A stretch of DNA of 64,000 nt from Bubalus kerabau (Eukaryota > Chordata > Mammalia > Artiodactyla > Bovidae): positions 1,128,501 through 1,192,500 of the forward strand of contig NC_073624.1 in NCBI RefSeq assembly GCF_029407905.1. The letters are read 5' to 3'. Shown in pieces: positions 8,567 through 20,800 of this stretch. Numbering within the stretch: position 1 is the stretch's first letter; each line of letters begins with the position of its first letter. The position numbers and the translations under genes were made by a program. The notes beneath the pieces were generated by a model that saw nothing but the letters and a program-made list of their open reading frames with translations, did not search any database and was not told the origin of the DNA.

Positions 8567-11500
8567 ATCCCCGTGGTCTCTCTCTCCCGGGATCTGGTGA
8601 AGGCACGTGGTCATGGGCGTCCAGAACTCTGCTAACAGCTGGGCTGGAACACAGGCCGCTCACAAGGATGGACAGGTCCTGTAAGGCTCTTAACTCACGT
8701 TCTTTGAGGGTCTGGGTTCCCTCAAGACAAATGCGACGTCTTGACTCCCTGAGCCTGATCACTGCTTGATGATCAATCGTGAGCTTCCTCAGTGCATTAA
8801 AGTCTTGTCTCTGAATTGGAAAAATATGAGTTTTTCTTACGGACAAAATCCAAAGGAATCCAACTGTTGATAAAATTATCTGGAGCTGAGCCCCTGTGCC
8901 CAGGTACTGCAGCTGAGGATTGAGCTGGTCGTGGTCCGGATAAAAGGAACTGTGCATCTTCCTGTCACCTACCCCCCAATGGCCACCATCGCCCACCAGC
9001 TCCAGCCGGGGTCCCTAGCCCTCCACTAAGCCGATGGTACCTCTCCAACGTGGCCAAGCATTCATAAACATTTACAGAACATGGAACGCTTGCCTGCTTG
9101 GGCGCACGTGTCCAGGCTTCTGTAGATGAGCTTGTATCCCACGCATCTTGCCTGTCACAGCGCCGCCCAGGCCGGAAGCAGCAGCCACGCCCGTCTGCAC
9201 TTGTGATGCAGGTAATAACACCGTCAGCTCAGAGACCTGACCAAGTTGGGGGCCCCCAGGAGGGCGCTGCCGTTTCCACGCTTCGGGTGTCTGCTCGGCT
9301 CGTTGCTCCGGCAGCGGCACCTTTACCGCCTCTGATGACCTTTCTTACGTTTATGATCTCCCCACACCACCGGGAGGTGACAGAAACACTCTGAAAGAGG
9401 GCGGAAGAGAAGGAGGAGGGGGGAGTGAGACCGACTAACGAGTCTCTGCTTCCCTGGGTTCTCCTCCCTGACAGCTTGTGAGGGATTTCCTCCCAGCAGA
9501 TACCACCTTAGAAGGTGTCTCAGGTCCTGTGCGAATCTTCAGACCAGGACTCACCTGGATACACAAGGTAACCATGACGATGCGTGGCCCTCAGCCACCC
9601 CATGTGGAGATGAGAGCCCTGTGACCCCCAGTGTAGACGAGAGCCCTGTGACCCCCAGTGTAGATGCCCTCATGATTCCCTGAAATGACCCTTCAAGGTT
9701 TTATCTCGCTCTGTGAATAGAGCGAGTGAGAAACAGCCTCGTGACTTGTCACTCGACGGCCTTGCTGGGGGGGCGGCCCTAGCTCTGCCGTGGTGTCAGC
9801 CCAGGCCCCGATGCTTTGACTTCTCCCAGGGAAGAGTCTGCCTGTGGATCCTGCCGAGGTCCCGCCTCCTGCATGTGGAGCCCCCGGGGAGGCATGCGTG
9901 TCAGCCGAGGTCTGATCCTTGCAGGCACGTCGGGGTTCCATGACTGGGGCCGGCTTTGCACTCACGTCCCCGGTGTGGACCTCCTGCATGGCCCCCACCG
10001 CCCCTTAATGACGAGCCTCTGAAGGTGCTTCCTGGCGAGTCATCACGCAGCTCTTGTCTTCCTGGCTGAGCTTCGGTCCCTTCAGGAGCGCAGGGCATGG
10101 GAACAGAGCTCGTCACAACTTCCCTGCTGTGTCATCCCAGGGCGGCGGCTCTGTGACCTCGACTCCCAGGTGCGTGGGCCACCCTGGCCCCACAGGCACT
10201 TAGGAACAGACTGGGCTGAATGACGTCTCAGAGGGATGGTAGGGGCTGGATACAGACCCTCCCCTTCAATGCTGGGGGAGGACATCCCGACAACATGCCC
10301 TGGAAGCTGAAGGCACCATGGGCTGGAAATGTGCCTCATACCCTCGAGCTGCCCAGCACCACAGCCTCGCCATGGCCGGGGCCACCTCCCATGGGCCTGG
10401 ACACCCACGCCCCCAGAAGGTGGGTGAAGCTGTGGCCACAAAGCCTGTCTTATGATAACATGCTGAGTAGCTCACATAGTGAATTTAATTCTCACTGTAA
10501 GTGGAATACAGATGGTTGTCTGGGTCCAGAGTGGTTCTGAGTGTCAGTTGTTGATGGGCCTTGGCCCTGTGGGCCCCCAGAGAGAGAGGACTGGGCCGTG
10601 GACGGCTAGCCCTGAAAAGATCCAGGTTCCAAAGGTGAGTATGGTTTCTACTCGATCCCTTTTACACCACCACAGAGTCAAAGAACCGTAAGTTCAACCG
10701 TCTTAAGTCTGCACCGTCAGTTTTAACAACTGGCTAGTAATTTCACATAAGACTGTGATCATTAAAAATACTGCCTTAAAAGCCAAACGTGTCGTTGGCC
10801 ATGGCCGTGGCACCTGGGAGCTGGCCGCAAGCCCCCAGGAGGACGAGGCGAGGTCCCTGTAGGGAAGTGGCCGAGTGGTTGCTCCATTACCGACGTGGTG
10901 CACACCGCCAAATGCAACCTCAAAACAAACCTGCTGGGTTTGGACCTGGGAAAAATTTCCAGTTTGTGGTAGAATCAGCTGGTTCTCAGGGGTTTCCTGA
11001 GACCAGATGACAATCCAAACGGGGCTAGAATTATTTGGGGGTGCTGTTTAAATTCCTTCCAGTCTGGCTGGAGATCTCCCGTTGATGATAAACAACCATA
11101 TGGGATTATGACGTGGCAGCTCATTTCCCAAACAGAAGCTGAACCACCTCCCCTGCCCCCGTCCCTCCTCACAGCTCCACTCCAGGTCCCCCAGGCTGCC
11201 TCTTGCGGGTGTTGAGGGTGGTCCCCTGCACAGCCGGGGCAGGCACCCACCTGATTCTGCTCACGCAGCCCAGACGCCCTACACCCTAGAGTCAAAGTTC
11301 TTAATAACGTTTTCCAGAGAACTGCTGCTTTTATGAATGTATGGAGAAAATAGAGTGTGGGTTTCATATTGCATTATGAGCCTCTAAGGATTTTAAAATA
11401 TGTTTATGCATGAATCTATAAAATGGGCAGACGCTGCAGTAAAGTTTCACTGTTGGACATAAAGTCTATTATAATAAAAGCTGTAAAGTTAGCCCTTAGA

Positions 11501-13319
11501 GGAGGGTTGGAAAGTGGAGACGAGGAAATGCTCCTGGCCAGAGGGAATGAAAGCGCCCAGCACGGTCTCCCCTCTGCCCTGGAAGGACACTGGCTCCTGC
11601 TCCAGTCTTTGCAGGGGAGTCAGGAAGACTGTGGAGTAACGGGCTGGCCGGCGCGTGGGGAAGGGAACTGCTTGGAGCAGCTCAAGCCCGAGCCAACGGC
11701 AGCTGCAAATTTGCCCCAGAAACCCATTTGGAACAAAATCCTAGACCCGTGAGTCCCAGTGCTCCCGGAACGCTTCCAGGGGAAAAACACGAGAGGTTTC
11801 AAAGCGTGGACGCTGAGGCTTTTCCAGGCGGATCAGCTGAGGAGAGCCCACTGGAGTCAGTCCCCACGGACCCTGTGAGCCCAGTGGGACGGGCTGGGGG
11901 TGCCCACGGGCAGGGCTTCTCTTGGTTGGAGCCCACCCACCCAACCAGGTCACATACTGCCGGGTCTTAGAGTCACACGGGAGACAGCGGCAAGCAACTA
12001 GGTGAGTGATGGAGTTTATTCTTGTGAAACTCATTGGATTAAGTGGGAGATGTTCTGCGCCCCGTGGTCCTCAGGCTGGTGGGCAGGAGAGGGCAGCGTG
12101 GGGGGACACGGGTTCTGGAGAAACATGGCAGCAGAGGCAGGGCCTGACCTGGCGCCGGGTGGAAGGTGCAGACAGGACGGTCTGGGGGGACGTGGAGCAG
12201 AGGAGGACGCCTCGTGTTGCGGGTGGGGTCGGGGGTGCTCGGGCTGAGTCACTGGATAACACACGTCCCTCTCATACGATCAGAACCTGACGAGTCGTTA
12301 AGTCTCTGTCTCCGAGAGAGAAGACTCAGAGGAGGGAGCCAAAGGGAAAGGAGATGACGGTGGAGGAGAAATAGAGGGAGGGTCGGGGCGGGGAGAAAAA
12401 GCAGACCTGATAAGCAAGGGGGAGTCTTTACTAGTTTTGGGGTGAGGACTTCTGTTCCACAAAAGTGGGGTACACAGGACCACAGACCCCTACATAAAGC
12501 AGCATAGAAGTGAAACGGTGATTTTCAAGACCGTGTGGGTGAGACACAGTCATGGTCATGAAGGACGTGGGTTGCTGAGAGATGGAGCCAGACCAGGGGA
12601 GCCAGGAGTGCACCCCCCAGAGGGGACCGCAGGCTGCACCCGGGCTGAAGGGATGCTGCTGGAGCTTAGGGAGGCCAGGGAGGGCTCCTGGGAGGGGATG
12701 TTTTCAGAGGGGGCGGGTCACACGGATCTGCACCTGAGTCCTGGCTGCCACCTGCATGGGGACAAAGTGCTGGAGGGCAGGGAGGGACCCCCGCGCAGGA
12801 CCACAGGCCTGTGTTCACCCAGGGCTGGGACCTGCGTTCCCCAGCCAGACCAGAGCCAGCGAGACAGACTGCAGACCAGTAGGCGCCGGGCAGGGCGCTC
12901 CCGGGACCCGCAGGTCAGACACTGGCTCAGTCCTGCTCAACAAACCCTGAAAGCAAGACCTGGGGTCGAGAGACTTAAGTGAGCTTCGGAGCAAAGCTCG
13001 GCAATGAGTTGAGGAGTAAAGAACATTCATCGCGCTACGAGAAACACTTTGCAATGCCTGGCGTCCAGAGAAGATCCTGAGATACAAGAAAATAGGACCC
13101 ATGATGACAAAAGCAAACGGAAACTGTCCCCAAAATACACATTGTTAGAGTCAGGAGAAAAGGACACTCGAAGGTCACCTTGTGATGAGAAGCGGGGTAA
13201 TGCACCTGAGAACACGATGCCTGGAAACACACACGCCCAGAAACTGAGCCGCAGCCCGGCCTCAGAGTTCCGTCAGCACACAGAAATCCACAGCTACAAC
13301 CAGCCATCTAAACCGGCCT
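8567..13319. other. Long GC-rich unassigned stretch
   Basis: Nearly 4.8 kb without a recognised gene or interspersed repeat, apart from the two-copy 27-bp duplication at 9609-9662. Open frames of up to about 190 codons occur on both strands and overlap each other, as expected of GC-rich DNA. A purine-rich patch lies at about 12310-12400. Confidence 0.4.
9609..9662 (+). repeat. Two-copy 27-bp tandem duplication
   Basis: 9609-9635 and 9636-9662 differ at one base (gatgagagcc versus gacgagagcc) and share 'ctgtgacccccagtgta'. A minimal minisatellite. Confidence 0.9.
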
Positions 13320-14440
13320 CTCGCAATAATTTACAGAACAAGTGGATAGAAAATCATCAAAGATACAGAAAGCTTGCACAATGCTACCAGCTAAGTTGAC
13401 CTAATTGACACTTTTAGAACATGCCAAATTAAAAGCAAACACATTCTTTTCCAGCCTGAATAGACTATTTCCCCAAGTGGACCATATTCTGGGTTGTACA
13501 AGATGTCTCAATAAGTTTTAAAGGATTCAAGTTGTACAAAATATGCATATGCATTCTTACCCCAATGGGATTAAGTTAAAAATTAATAATATATATCTTT
13601 AGAAAATTTCTAAATATTTGGAAACTAAATAACACTTCTAAATAACCCATGGATCAAAGAATGAATCAAAAGGGAATTTAGAAAGTCTTTTGAACTGAAC
13701 AAAAATGGGGAAAAAATCAAAATGCATGGGCTATTGCCAAAGGAATACTTAGGAGAAACTTTTATAGCCTTAAACGGCTATATTAGGAAAAAAGAAAACT
13801 CATAAATCAGTGATCACCCTCTCCACATTAAGAAAAAATGAAAAGAAGAAAGAAAGTAATAATCAGAGTAGAAATGAGTGAAACAGAAAAATAACAGAAA
13901 ATAACTGGAACAAAAAGCTGGCTGTTTGAAAAAAATCAATGCAATTGATGAACTTCTAGCCCCAGTGACCAGGATAAAAAGAGAGAAGACATAAAGGACC
14001 AGCATCAGAAATTAAAGACGGGTCATTGCAGAGACTACAAATAGGAAAATATTATCAACAATCTTATGCCAATAAATTAAACCCCTCAGACAAAATGGGC
14101 AAATTCATTAAAAGACAACATGCTGAAGATCGCTTTAGGACAGGTAATACACACATCCCTACAGCTATTTTAGAAACTGAATCTGAGTTTAGAAACTTTC
14201 CCACAAAGGGAACCTCAGGCCCAAATGACGCCAATAGTGAAATCTCCCAAACACGTAAGGAAGAATTTGTCATGTTTCCATAGAAATTCTCTCAAAAAAT
14301 TAAAAAGGACGCAATACTTCCCAATTAATTCCACGGGGCCAGTGTTGCCCTGGGACAAAAAAACAACCGTGTCACAGGAAAACTAAAAGCCAGCATCCCT
14401 CGTGACCACAGAGGCAAGAATTCTAAACACAAATTTAGCC
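13320..14440 (+). mobile_element. Old L1 ORF2 fragment
   Basis: A degenerate L1 ORF2 (endonuclease/early RT region) in sense orientation. Landmarks: 'gtggaccatattctgggtt', 'aagatgtctcaataagttt', 'ggatcaaagaatgaatcaa', 'caaaaagctggctgtttg', 'aattgatgaacttctagcc', and 'cttatgccaataaattaaac'. Stops occur in every frame; the longest remaining piece is 85 codons (14026-14283). Confidence 0.75.
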
Positions 14441-14529
14441 AGTTAATCCCAACAGTATATGAAGAGGATGCCATGTGCTTTTAAAAGTTAAAATTTTAAC
14501 CTTCTGATCATTTTCAGTCATTCCTCCCA

Positions 14530-14905
14530 GCCCGACTCTTGTCTGTAGCCGTGACCAGCGTGTTCTCTGTATTTACGAGCTTTTTATTTTTAACTTTTTC
14601 AGATCCCACATAAGTGAAATCGTACAGTATTTTGTCTTTCTGTTTGACTTATTTCGCCTCGCATAATGCTTTCAGGGTCTATCCATGCTGCCCCAGGGGC
14701 ATCACTCCTTCTTTCTCACGGCTGAGTGGTAGTCCAGTCTGCATATGTACCCCATCTTCCTGTCCGTTCACCCATCGGCAGACACATGTGGCTCCCGCGC
14801 TTTGGCTGCTGTAAACAGCACTGATGTGAATGCTGGGGTTCAGGCGTCTTCTTGAGTTAACTTTCTCATTTTCTTCACATAAATACCCACGAGCTTCCTC
14901 ATCTA
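14530..14905 (-). mobile_element. L1 3'-UTR fragment, antisense
   Basis: Reverse complement of an L1 3'-UTR: 'gatcccacataagtgaaat', 'cttatttcgcctcgcataat', 'gtctatccatgctgcccc', and the 'tgctgtaaacagcactgat' block. It lies tail-to-tail with the sense L1 at 13320-14440, consistent with an inverted insertion or two events. Confidence 0.7.
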
Positions 14906-15354
14906 AACGAGACCATTTCTGGGATTAAGACAACAGGTATCACCCAGGGCTGTCCTGGCAGTCTGGACAGGTGGGCACCCTGGTCACGGCCGAAGTCTCA
15001 GCTCCATCAGGTTCCGTAGCACATCTGGGACTCCATTCCCACAGGTCACCCTTGTGACCTGCCTTCTGACCCCACACAACCTCGTGGGGCCCATGGCTCC
15101 CCACCTTCCAGGCTCCACCAAGACCCCAGAAAGGTGCCGGGGCTTCCCCAAGTCTGTGCGGCCCCTGGCAGGGCACAGCAGGCCCTCAGGAAGTGCTGGG
15201 GAACAAACACGTGGACCCACAGTGTCCCTGCTGGATGTGCTCGGGGCTCCTGCTGGCGAGATACGTGGGCGCTGGACACACGGGAGTCCTCCTCCACCCT
15301 CACCCTCCTCCACCCTCACTTCCCCTGTCCCCTGTGGCTGGTGTGGCTACCAAT
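14906..15354. other. Unassigned GC-rich DNA
   Basis: No gene or repeat seen; it leads directly into the minisatellite. Confidence 0.4.
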
Positions 15355-16250
15355 GGGGGGCTCCCGACACAGGAGGCTCCCGACACAGGGGGCTCCCGAC
15401 ACGGGGGGGCTCCTGACATGGGGGGCTCCGGACATGGGGGGGCTCCCAACACATGGGGGTTCCCGACGTGGGGGGGCTCCCAATGCGGGGGCTCCTGATA
15501 CAGGGGTCTCCTGACACAGGGGGCTCCCGATATGGGGGGACTGACACAGGGGGCCTCCTGACACAGGGGGGCTCCTGATACAGGAGGGCTCCCAATACGG
15601 GGCGGGCTGACACAGGGGGCCTCCTGAACCGGGGGGCTCATGACGCAGGGGGTTCCCGACACAGGGGGCTCCTGACACAGGGGGGCTCCCAATACGGGGG
15701 GGCTGACACAGGGGGCCTCCTGAACCGGGGGGCTCATGATGCAAGGGGTTCCCGACACAGGGGGCTCCTGACACAGGGGGCTCCTGATACGGGGGGCTCC
15801 CGACATGGTGGTGTTCCCGACACGGGGGACTCCCCACACGGGGGTCTCCCGACACAGGGGGGCTCCTGACATGGGGGACTCCTGACACGGGGGGCTCCCT
15901 ACGTGGGGGGGCTCCCGACTCAGGGGGGCTCCCAACATGGGGGGCTCCCGATGCGGGGGAGCTCTGGGGGGCTCCCGACGTGGGGGGGCCCCCGACACGG
16001 GGGCGCTCCAGACACGATGGTGCTCCCGACACGGGGGGTTCCCAACACGGGGGGCTCCAGATACAGGGGGGCTCCCAACGCACGGGGCTCCCAATGCGGG
16101 GGGGCTCCGGGGGGCTCCTGACGTGGGGGCCTCCCGATATGGGGGGCTCCCGACATGGGGGGCTCCCAACATGGGGTGCTCCCGGCACAGGGGGGATCCC
16201 AACACGGGGGGCTCGTGATGTGGGGGAGCTCCCGACATGGGGGGCTCCTG
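15355..16250 (+). repeat. G-rich ~18-bp minisatellite with higher-order structure
   Basis: About 900 bp built from variants of ggctcccgacacagggg, with variable G runs of four to seven and C/T changes at fixed places. Roughly 48 units by length. A longer unit is superimposed: the block starting 'ggctgacacagggggcctcc' at 15605 recurs at 15701, a 96-bp period, with a shorter relative at about 15541. Because the unit is a multiple of three, several frames stay open (354 codons for 15300-16364 and 362 for 15316-16404, both minus strand), giving Gly/Ser/Ala/Pro-Arg repeats. I regard these as by-products of the repeat, not genes. Confidence 0.95.
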
Positions 16251-18328
16251 ACAAAGTGCCATCCCGCCCCTCCGCTCTCTGACACTGCATGTGGATGGGG
16301 TAGCTAGTCCCACGATCAGTGACTCGTGTCTCCTTCCCGAGGCCCTGACCCTGGCTGAGGTCACAGGTCTGTGTGCCCTGTCCTCCTCCCCACCCCGGCA
16401 TCAACAGTCTTCAAAGAATATTTCCCTGATTTGCAAATGGAAGCAAAGCTCTTTCCAAACAGAAGGTGATTTCGCTTGAGTATTTACTGGTGATTCCCAG
16501 CTTAAAATTAGACAGCGGGGGAATTCTCTGTGGAGCCTGCAGGGTTTCCATGGCAACCCTGGCCTGAGAAAGGACAGGCTGCCCCACGTCCCTTGGTGCT
16601 CCCGTCTGGGGGCCTCAGAGCTCTGTCGGCGGCTGAAACGGGGTGCGGGGCCTGGACATTAGTGTTTTATTTGGGTTCCTGACCCACGATCCTCCTTCCT
16701 AGGAGAGTTACGAAGGGGCTTCTCCGCCCCTAGCCGTGGTCGGGAGCTCACGTGCACAGCCTTGCTGGTCTGCAGGGGTCCTGCCCCTGCTCCTGTTAGG
16801 GGCACCGTCACCCTGAGCAGTAGCCGGGTCGCCCTCCCTGAGGGCCGTTGGCACGCCGGGCACCACACGCAGGCCAGGTGCCCTGATCCTTGTCTCAGAT
16901 CTGTGTGCCAGGGTCCAGGGTGGGCGAGGGGCCCAAGGTCAGGAGCTGCGTCTGCTCTCTTGCCCTGCTTCACTTTTCTCTAAGATAATTAGAGGAAAAA
17001 AATAAACTGTGTTGCCCTTGAAAGAATTCAGATTCCAGCTTGTGTTTCAGAAGTTAAATAGAAATGTCAGGGAATGGGAGAGGTTGGGAGCCCTTCTCGG
17101 CCCCTGGGACTCAGACCCCGGATATGTTTGACAGGTTGTGGAAGGCTTGGGGAGCTGAGAGGTTTTGACAAGTCTGAGCTGAACAGAGAGCGGTCAGGAA
17201 GGGGCTCAGGGTAGCGGGCTGCACTCCAGGGGACACTCCGGTGGTGGGGGGCCACAGGGGATACCTGCAGGGTGGGAGGGATGCAGTCAGCCTCGCCCAG
17301 AGGGAGCCCCAGGCCAGAGAAGCGTGGGCTCCCTGTGAATCTGTTAATTAATCGTCGGCATCAAAGTGCCCACAAGTGCGCGGAGAGGTCCCCCCGGCGG
17401 CCTTGCACCTCAGATGCTATTCCTGGACCACGTGGGCTGGCTCTGGGCGGTGCTGGATCCGCAGGAGCAGAGCCAGGCTGGACTCTGCACCTGCCAGTCT
17501 GCCCCTTCCCCGCGGAGCCAGACCAAGGTCCTGCTTAAACAACGCGAGCAGGAGCTATGGTCTTCGTACAAGACATCAGATGCGGAGACCCTGCATTCTT
17601 TCCTCAGCTCAGCTGAGTCATTTCAAAATTTGAAATACTTGAGTTCTCCCCCCATTTGAGAGCTTGCTGTTTCTATTTCTGCCTGAATCAGCTAAGAATG
17701 TTACAGGTTTTCTGAGATGTGGGGCCTTCTGGTCAAACATCCCGTATATAAATCCTACCCCACCTCCCCGTCCCACGCCCAGGTTGCAGGGGAAACTTCC
17801 TGCTGGGAACAACTCTCTGATGAACCGACCTGGTGACGAGATGCACTGGGGCCTGAGAAATGGCAACCGTGAAATGGAAGGAGGGCTCCCTGAAGTGGAG
17901 GGAAGGGAAGCTGGCCGGGACAGACTGCCTTGGAAAGGAGGTCAGCAGCCCCATGGGGCTCGGGGCTGGACAGAGGGGCTCCGGCCGGAGTCAGTGAGGC
18001 CGCCTGGGAACATCTGCACGGACGCTCTTACTGACCGTGTCGCAAACACCAGGTGTGACATCAGGGGGGTCTTTTCGTCCTTTCACCGACTTGGTTAAAA
18101 GCAAAACCTGCATCTGGCTCCTGTTTGTCTAGCCTGATCATTCGTCATCTTATGGCTCCAATTACAACCTGCCGTGGTCTACAGAAAAGATAAAATGAAC
18201 GCGCCTTCAAAGCTGTTTGTTTTATTCTTAAAGATCGGATGGAAATCAGAGGTCTGTACCCTCCAGACCCGGCCCGCAGCCTGCTTCTGAACATGCATGT
18301 TGGTTGGGATGCATCGTGGTGTCTGTGG
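16251..18328. other. Unassigned mostly GC-rich DNA
   Basis: No gene or named repeat. Two small AT-rich pockets (16980-17060 and 17325-17375, the latter with 'ctgttaattaatcgtcgg') stand out against the GC-rich background. Confidence 0.4.
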
Positions 18329-18540
18329 CCCCCCTGGTGGCTCAGTGGCAAAGAGTGCGTCTGCAGTGCAGGAGACCCGGCTTTGGTCCCTGGTCGGGAA
18401 GATCCCCCGGAGGAGGAAATGGCAACCCACTCCAGTATTCTTGCCTGGAGAATCCCACGGACAGAGGAGCCTGGTGAGCCACGGTCCAGAGAGTTGCAAA
18501 GAGTTGGCAGAACTGAAGCGACCGACTTAGCACACACGTG
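18329..18540 (+). mobile_element. Bov-tA SINE
   Basis: Complete tRNA-like head (cccctggtggctcagtgg), body 'ggaggaggaaatggcaaccc' and tail 'agttgcaaagagttggcag', ending with 'gaccgacttagcac'. The B-box region has decayed (ggctttggtccc), so Pol III activity is unlikely. Confidence 0.88.
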
Positions 18541-19747
18541 CTGTGTGTGGACAGACGTCATGGTCTCCAGCTACGGGGCCTTCACACCTTCTCCCCCGGG
18601 TGGAGCGGGGACAGTGATCAGCCGGTTGTGGACGCACCGTGAGGAGGGGGAGCTGTCCCCGCTGGGACTGGGTGACGGTGTCCCAGGCACTGAGAAGGCC
18701 ACAGCCAAGGGGCCGCAGCCACGTGGCTGGAAGTGGGGGAAGCCTTGAGGAGCTGAGAGTGACCAGTAGGGAGCGGGGGCCTCAGTCCTAAGTCAGGAGG
18801 AAACAGGTGATTCCCAAAACCCAGGGGAGCCTAGGGTCAGGTCCTTGTTCGGTAGAGGCCAGATGGGCCCTGGCTAAACTGGGCCTGGACTCCAACCCGC
18901 GGAACCGTGAGGCCCTGACTAGGGGCTGAGTGAAGCCTCCAACTCTGGGGTGAGGCTGAGCGTGACAGAAAGCAAACGTCCCCTCCAACCACAGAGATTC
19001 GTCATTGCGATGGAGACCATGTGGCTGGCAAAGTGAAACGGTAAATACGTCTTATCCGTACTTTTGCAGGAAGTTTGCAAAAGCCTAGACTCAGATGCTT
19101 TTTTCTAAGCCCCGCTCGCGGGTCTACCTGGCTCCGGGGACGTGTGACTTGGGTCGGGTCCTGGGACGGCTGGGCCTCCCCGTGGTCACTGGAGGGTTGG
19201 CAGTCGGAGCAGCGGCCCTGGGGGCGCAGCCTGGCTGCTTTCGGGGCAAATCCCCAGAGACTCAGGGTGTTTCTTTCGGCTGCCTCGTGTCCTCGGAGCT
19301 GACTCACGCTGATGAGACTCGTGTGTCAGCGAGCAGGCAGTGACCTGCTGAAGGCTGTCCCCCCGCCCTGCCCGAGTCCCTGGCTGTTTACAGCGGGAGC
19401 TGCACAGAGTGATTAGGACGAGCCGGGTGGAGGCCTGAGTGCTGATGGCTGTTAGGTGGGCAGTGAGATGTGAAGGGCGACTTCAAAGTTGGCAGCTCTG
19501 ATTAGAACTTTCGCCTCCGTGGTGGAGGGAAGTAGCTTTGTTTTATGTCTTGACTGCTTGGCAGTTGCTTCAGGAGGCATATTTCATCCTCTGGAACTGC
19601 CCGGCTGTGACCCAGGGGCACTCACACCTGCCCTCTAGGCCACTGTCCCCGCCAGCCCCCCAGCGGCTCCACGGGGACTCGCCTTGACACGCAGCCTTCA
19701 TCAGCGAAACTGCGACTCCTGGTTCTCTTACTTCTGAATGTCTTAAG
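18541..19747. other. Unassigned GC-rich DNA
   Basis: No gene or repeat recognised. Overlapping open frames on both strands are under 110 codons. Confidence 0.4.
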
Positions 19748-19936
19748 TGTTAGTTGCTCAGTTGTGTCCGACTCTTTGCGACCCCTATGTCCATGGAATT
19801 TTCCAGGCAGGAATACTGGCGCAGGTTGCCATTTCCTACTCCAGGGGATCTTCCTGACCCAGGGATTGAGCCCACGTCTCTGGTGTCTCCTGTTGGCAGG
19901 TGGATTCTTTACTGTCTGAGCCACCAGGGCAGCCCA
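19748..19936 (-). mobile_element. Bov-tA SINE
   Basis: Antisense copy: 'gttgctcagttgtgtccgac' tail side, then 'ggcaggaatactggcgcagg', 'ccaggggatcttcctgacc' and 'ctgagccaccagggcagcc' at the tRNA head end. A short deletion lies between the tail and the body near 19787. Confidence 0.88.
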
Positions 19937-20589
19937 TACATCCATACGTGGAAGCCGAGGATGTGAGTCTGTCCAGTACCCAGGTCCTGGTGGTCAGCCT
20001 ATCTGGAGTCCCAGCTCGAGGCCCCGCCCTACAAGCCTGGCCAGGCCTCGCCTCCCTTCCCCGGTCACTGCTGTCCTCGGACGACCTTGGTCCTGCAGCA
20101 GGAGAGGGTCCTGGCAGTCCGGCTGCTCCTGCCACTGGCGTCAGAACAGGACTTGAACACAGGACTCCCTCCTGGTGGGGAGAGCTCAGTGTGGCAGGAG
20201 CTTCACTCCCTCCAGAGGCTCCAAGGAGGGTCCTTCCTGCCTGGCAGTGGCTACACACACCCGTCCAGCCTCTGGCGAGTGGGCTTCACCTGGTCCTGCC
20301 CTGGGAGCCTTTCCCCCCACAGGGATGCTCCACCTCCAGGGGAACACTGGGCCTCGGCACATACAGCCGGGACTTTAATGTTCTAGTTTCAGGGACTTGA
20401 ATTTCAAGTCAACCCCTCCCAGTGTTCCGGTGTCACAGCGAGGCTTGGGTGGTTTTGTGGTTGTTCCATTCACCCCCGCGTGGCCCGCGAGCTCTCTGGG
20501 ATCCCGGCATGCAGGGGCCGCCTCGCTCCTGGGAGCCTCTTTCTCCTTGTCTCACTGTGTGGACTCGTCCTGCCCCCATGGGGTGTGGG
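19937..20589. other. Unassigned GC-rich DNA
   Basis: Nothing recognised. A 166-codon open frame on the plus strand (19900-20400) starts inside the SINE and has no domain. Confidence 0.35.
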
Positions 20590-20800
20590 GAGCACACAGG
20601 ACCACATGGGGGTCGCAGACTTTCCCCGCAGCTCTCCCACAAAGACAGACCCCTGGGGTCTCCTCCTCTGATGAGGACACCAACCCAACGGGGCCAGACC
20701 CACCCTCAGGAGCACATTAACCTCGTCACCTTCTCAGGGGCCCCACCTTAACATAAGGTCACCCCAGGGCTCAGCGCGAGAACCTCAGGGACGCAGCTCC
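20590..20800 (-). mobile_element. MLT1-like LTR fragment, antisense
   Basis: The order 'gatgaggacaccaacccaac', 'gccagacccaccctcagg', then 'ccttaacataaggtcacc' follows the reverse complement of the 5' half of MaLR/MLT1 LTRs. Heavily diverged and non-coding. Confidence 0.5.

Noticed and set aside
15355..16250. Regular repeats considered as a CRISPR array
   Set aside because: There are no unique spacers; units are contiguous variants of one motif, and the DNA is mammalian.
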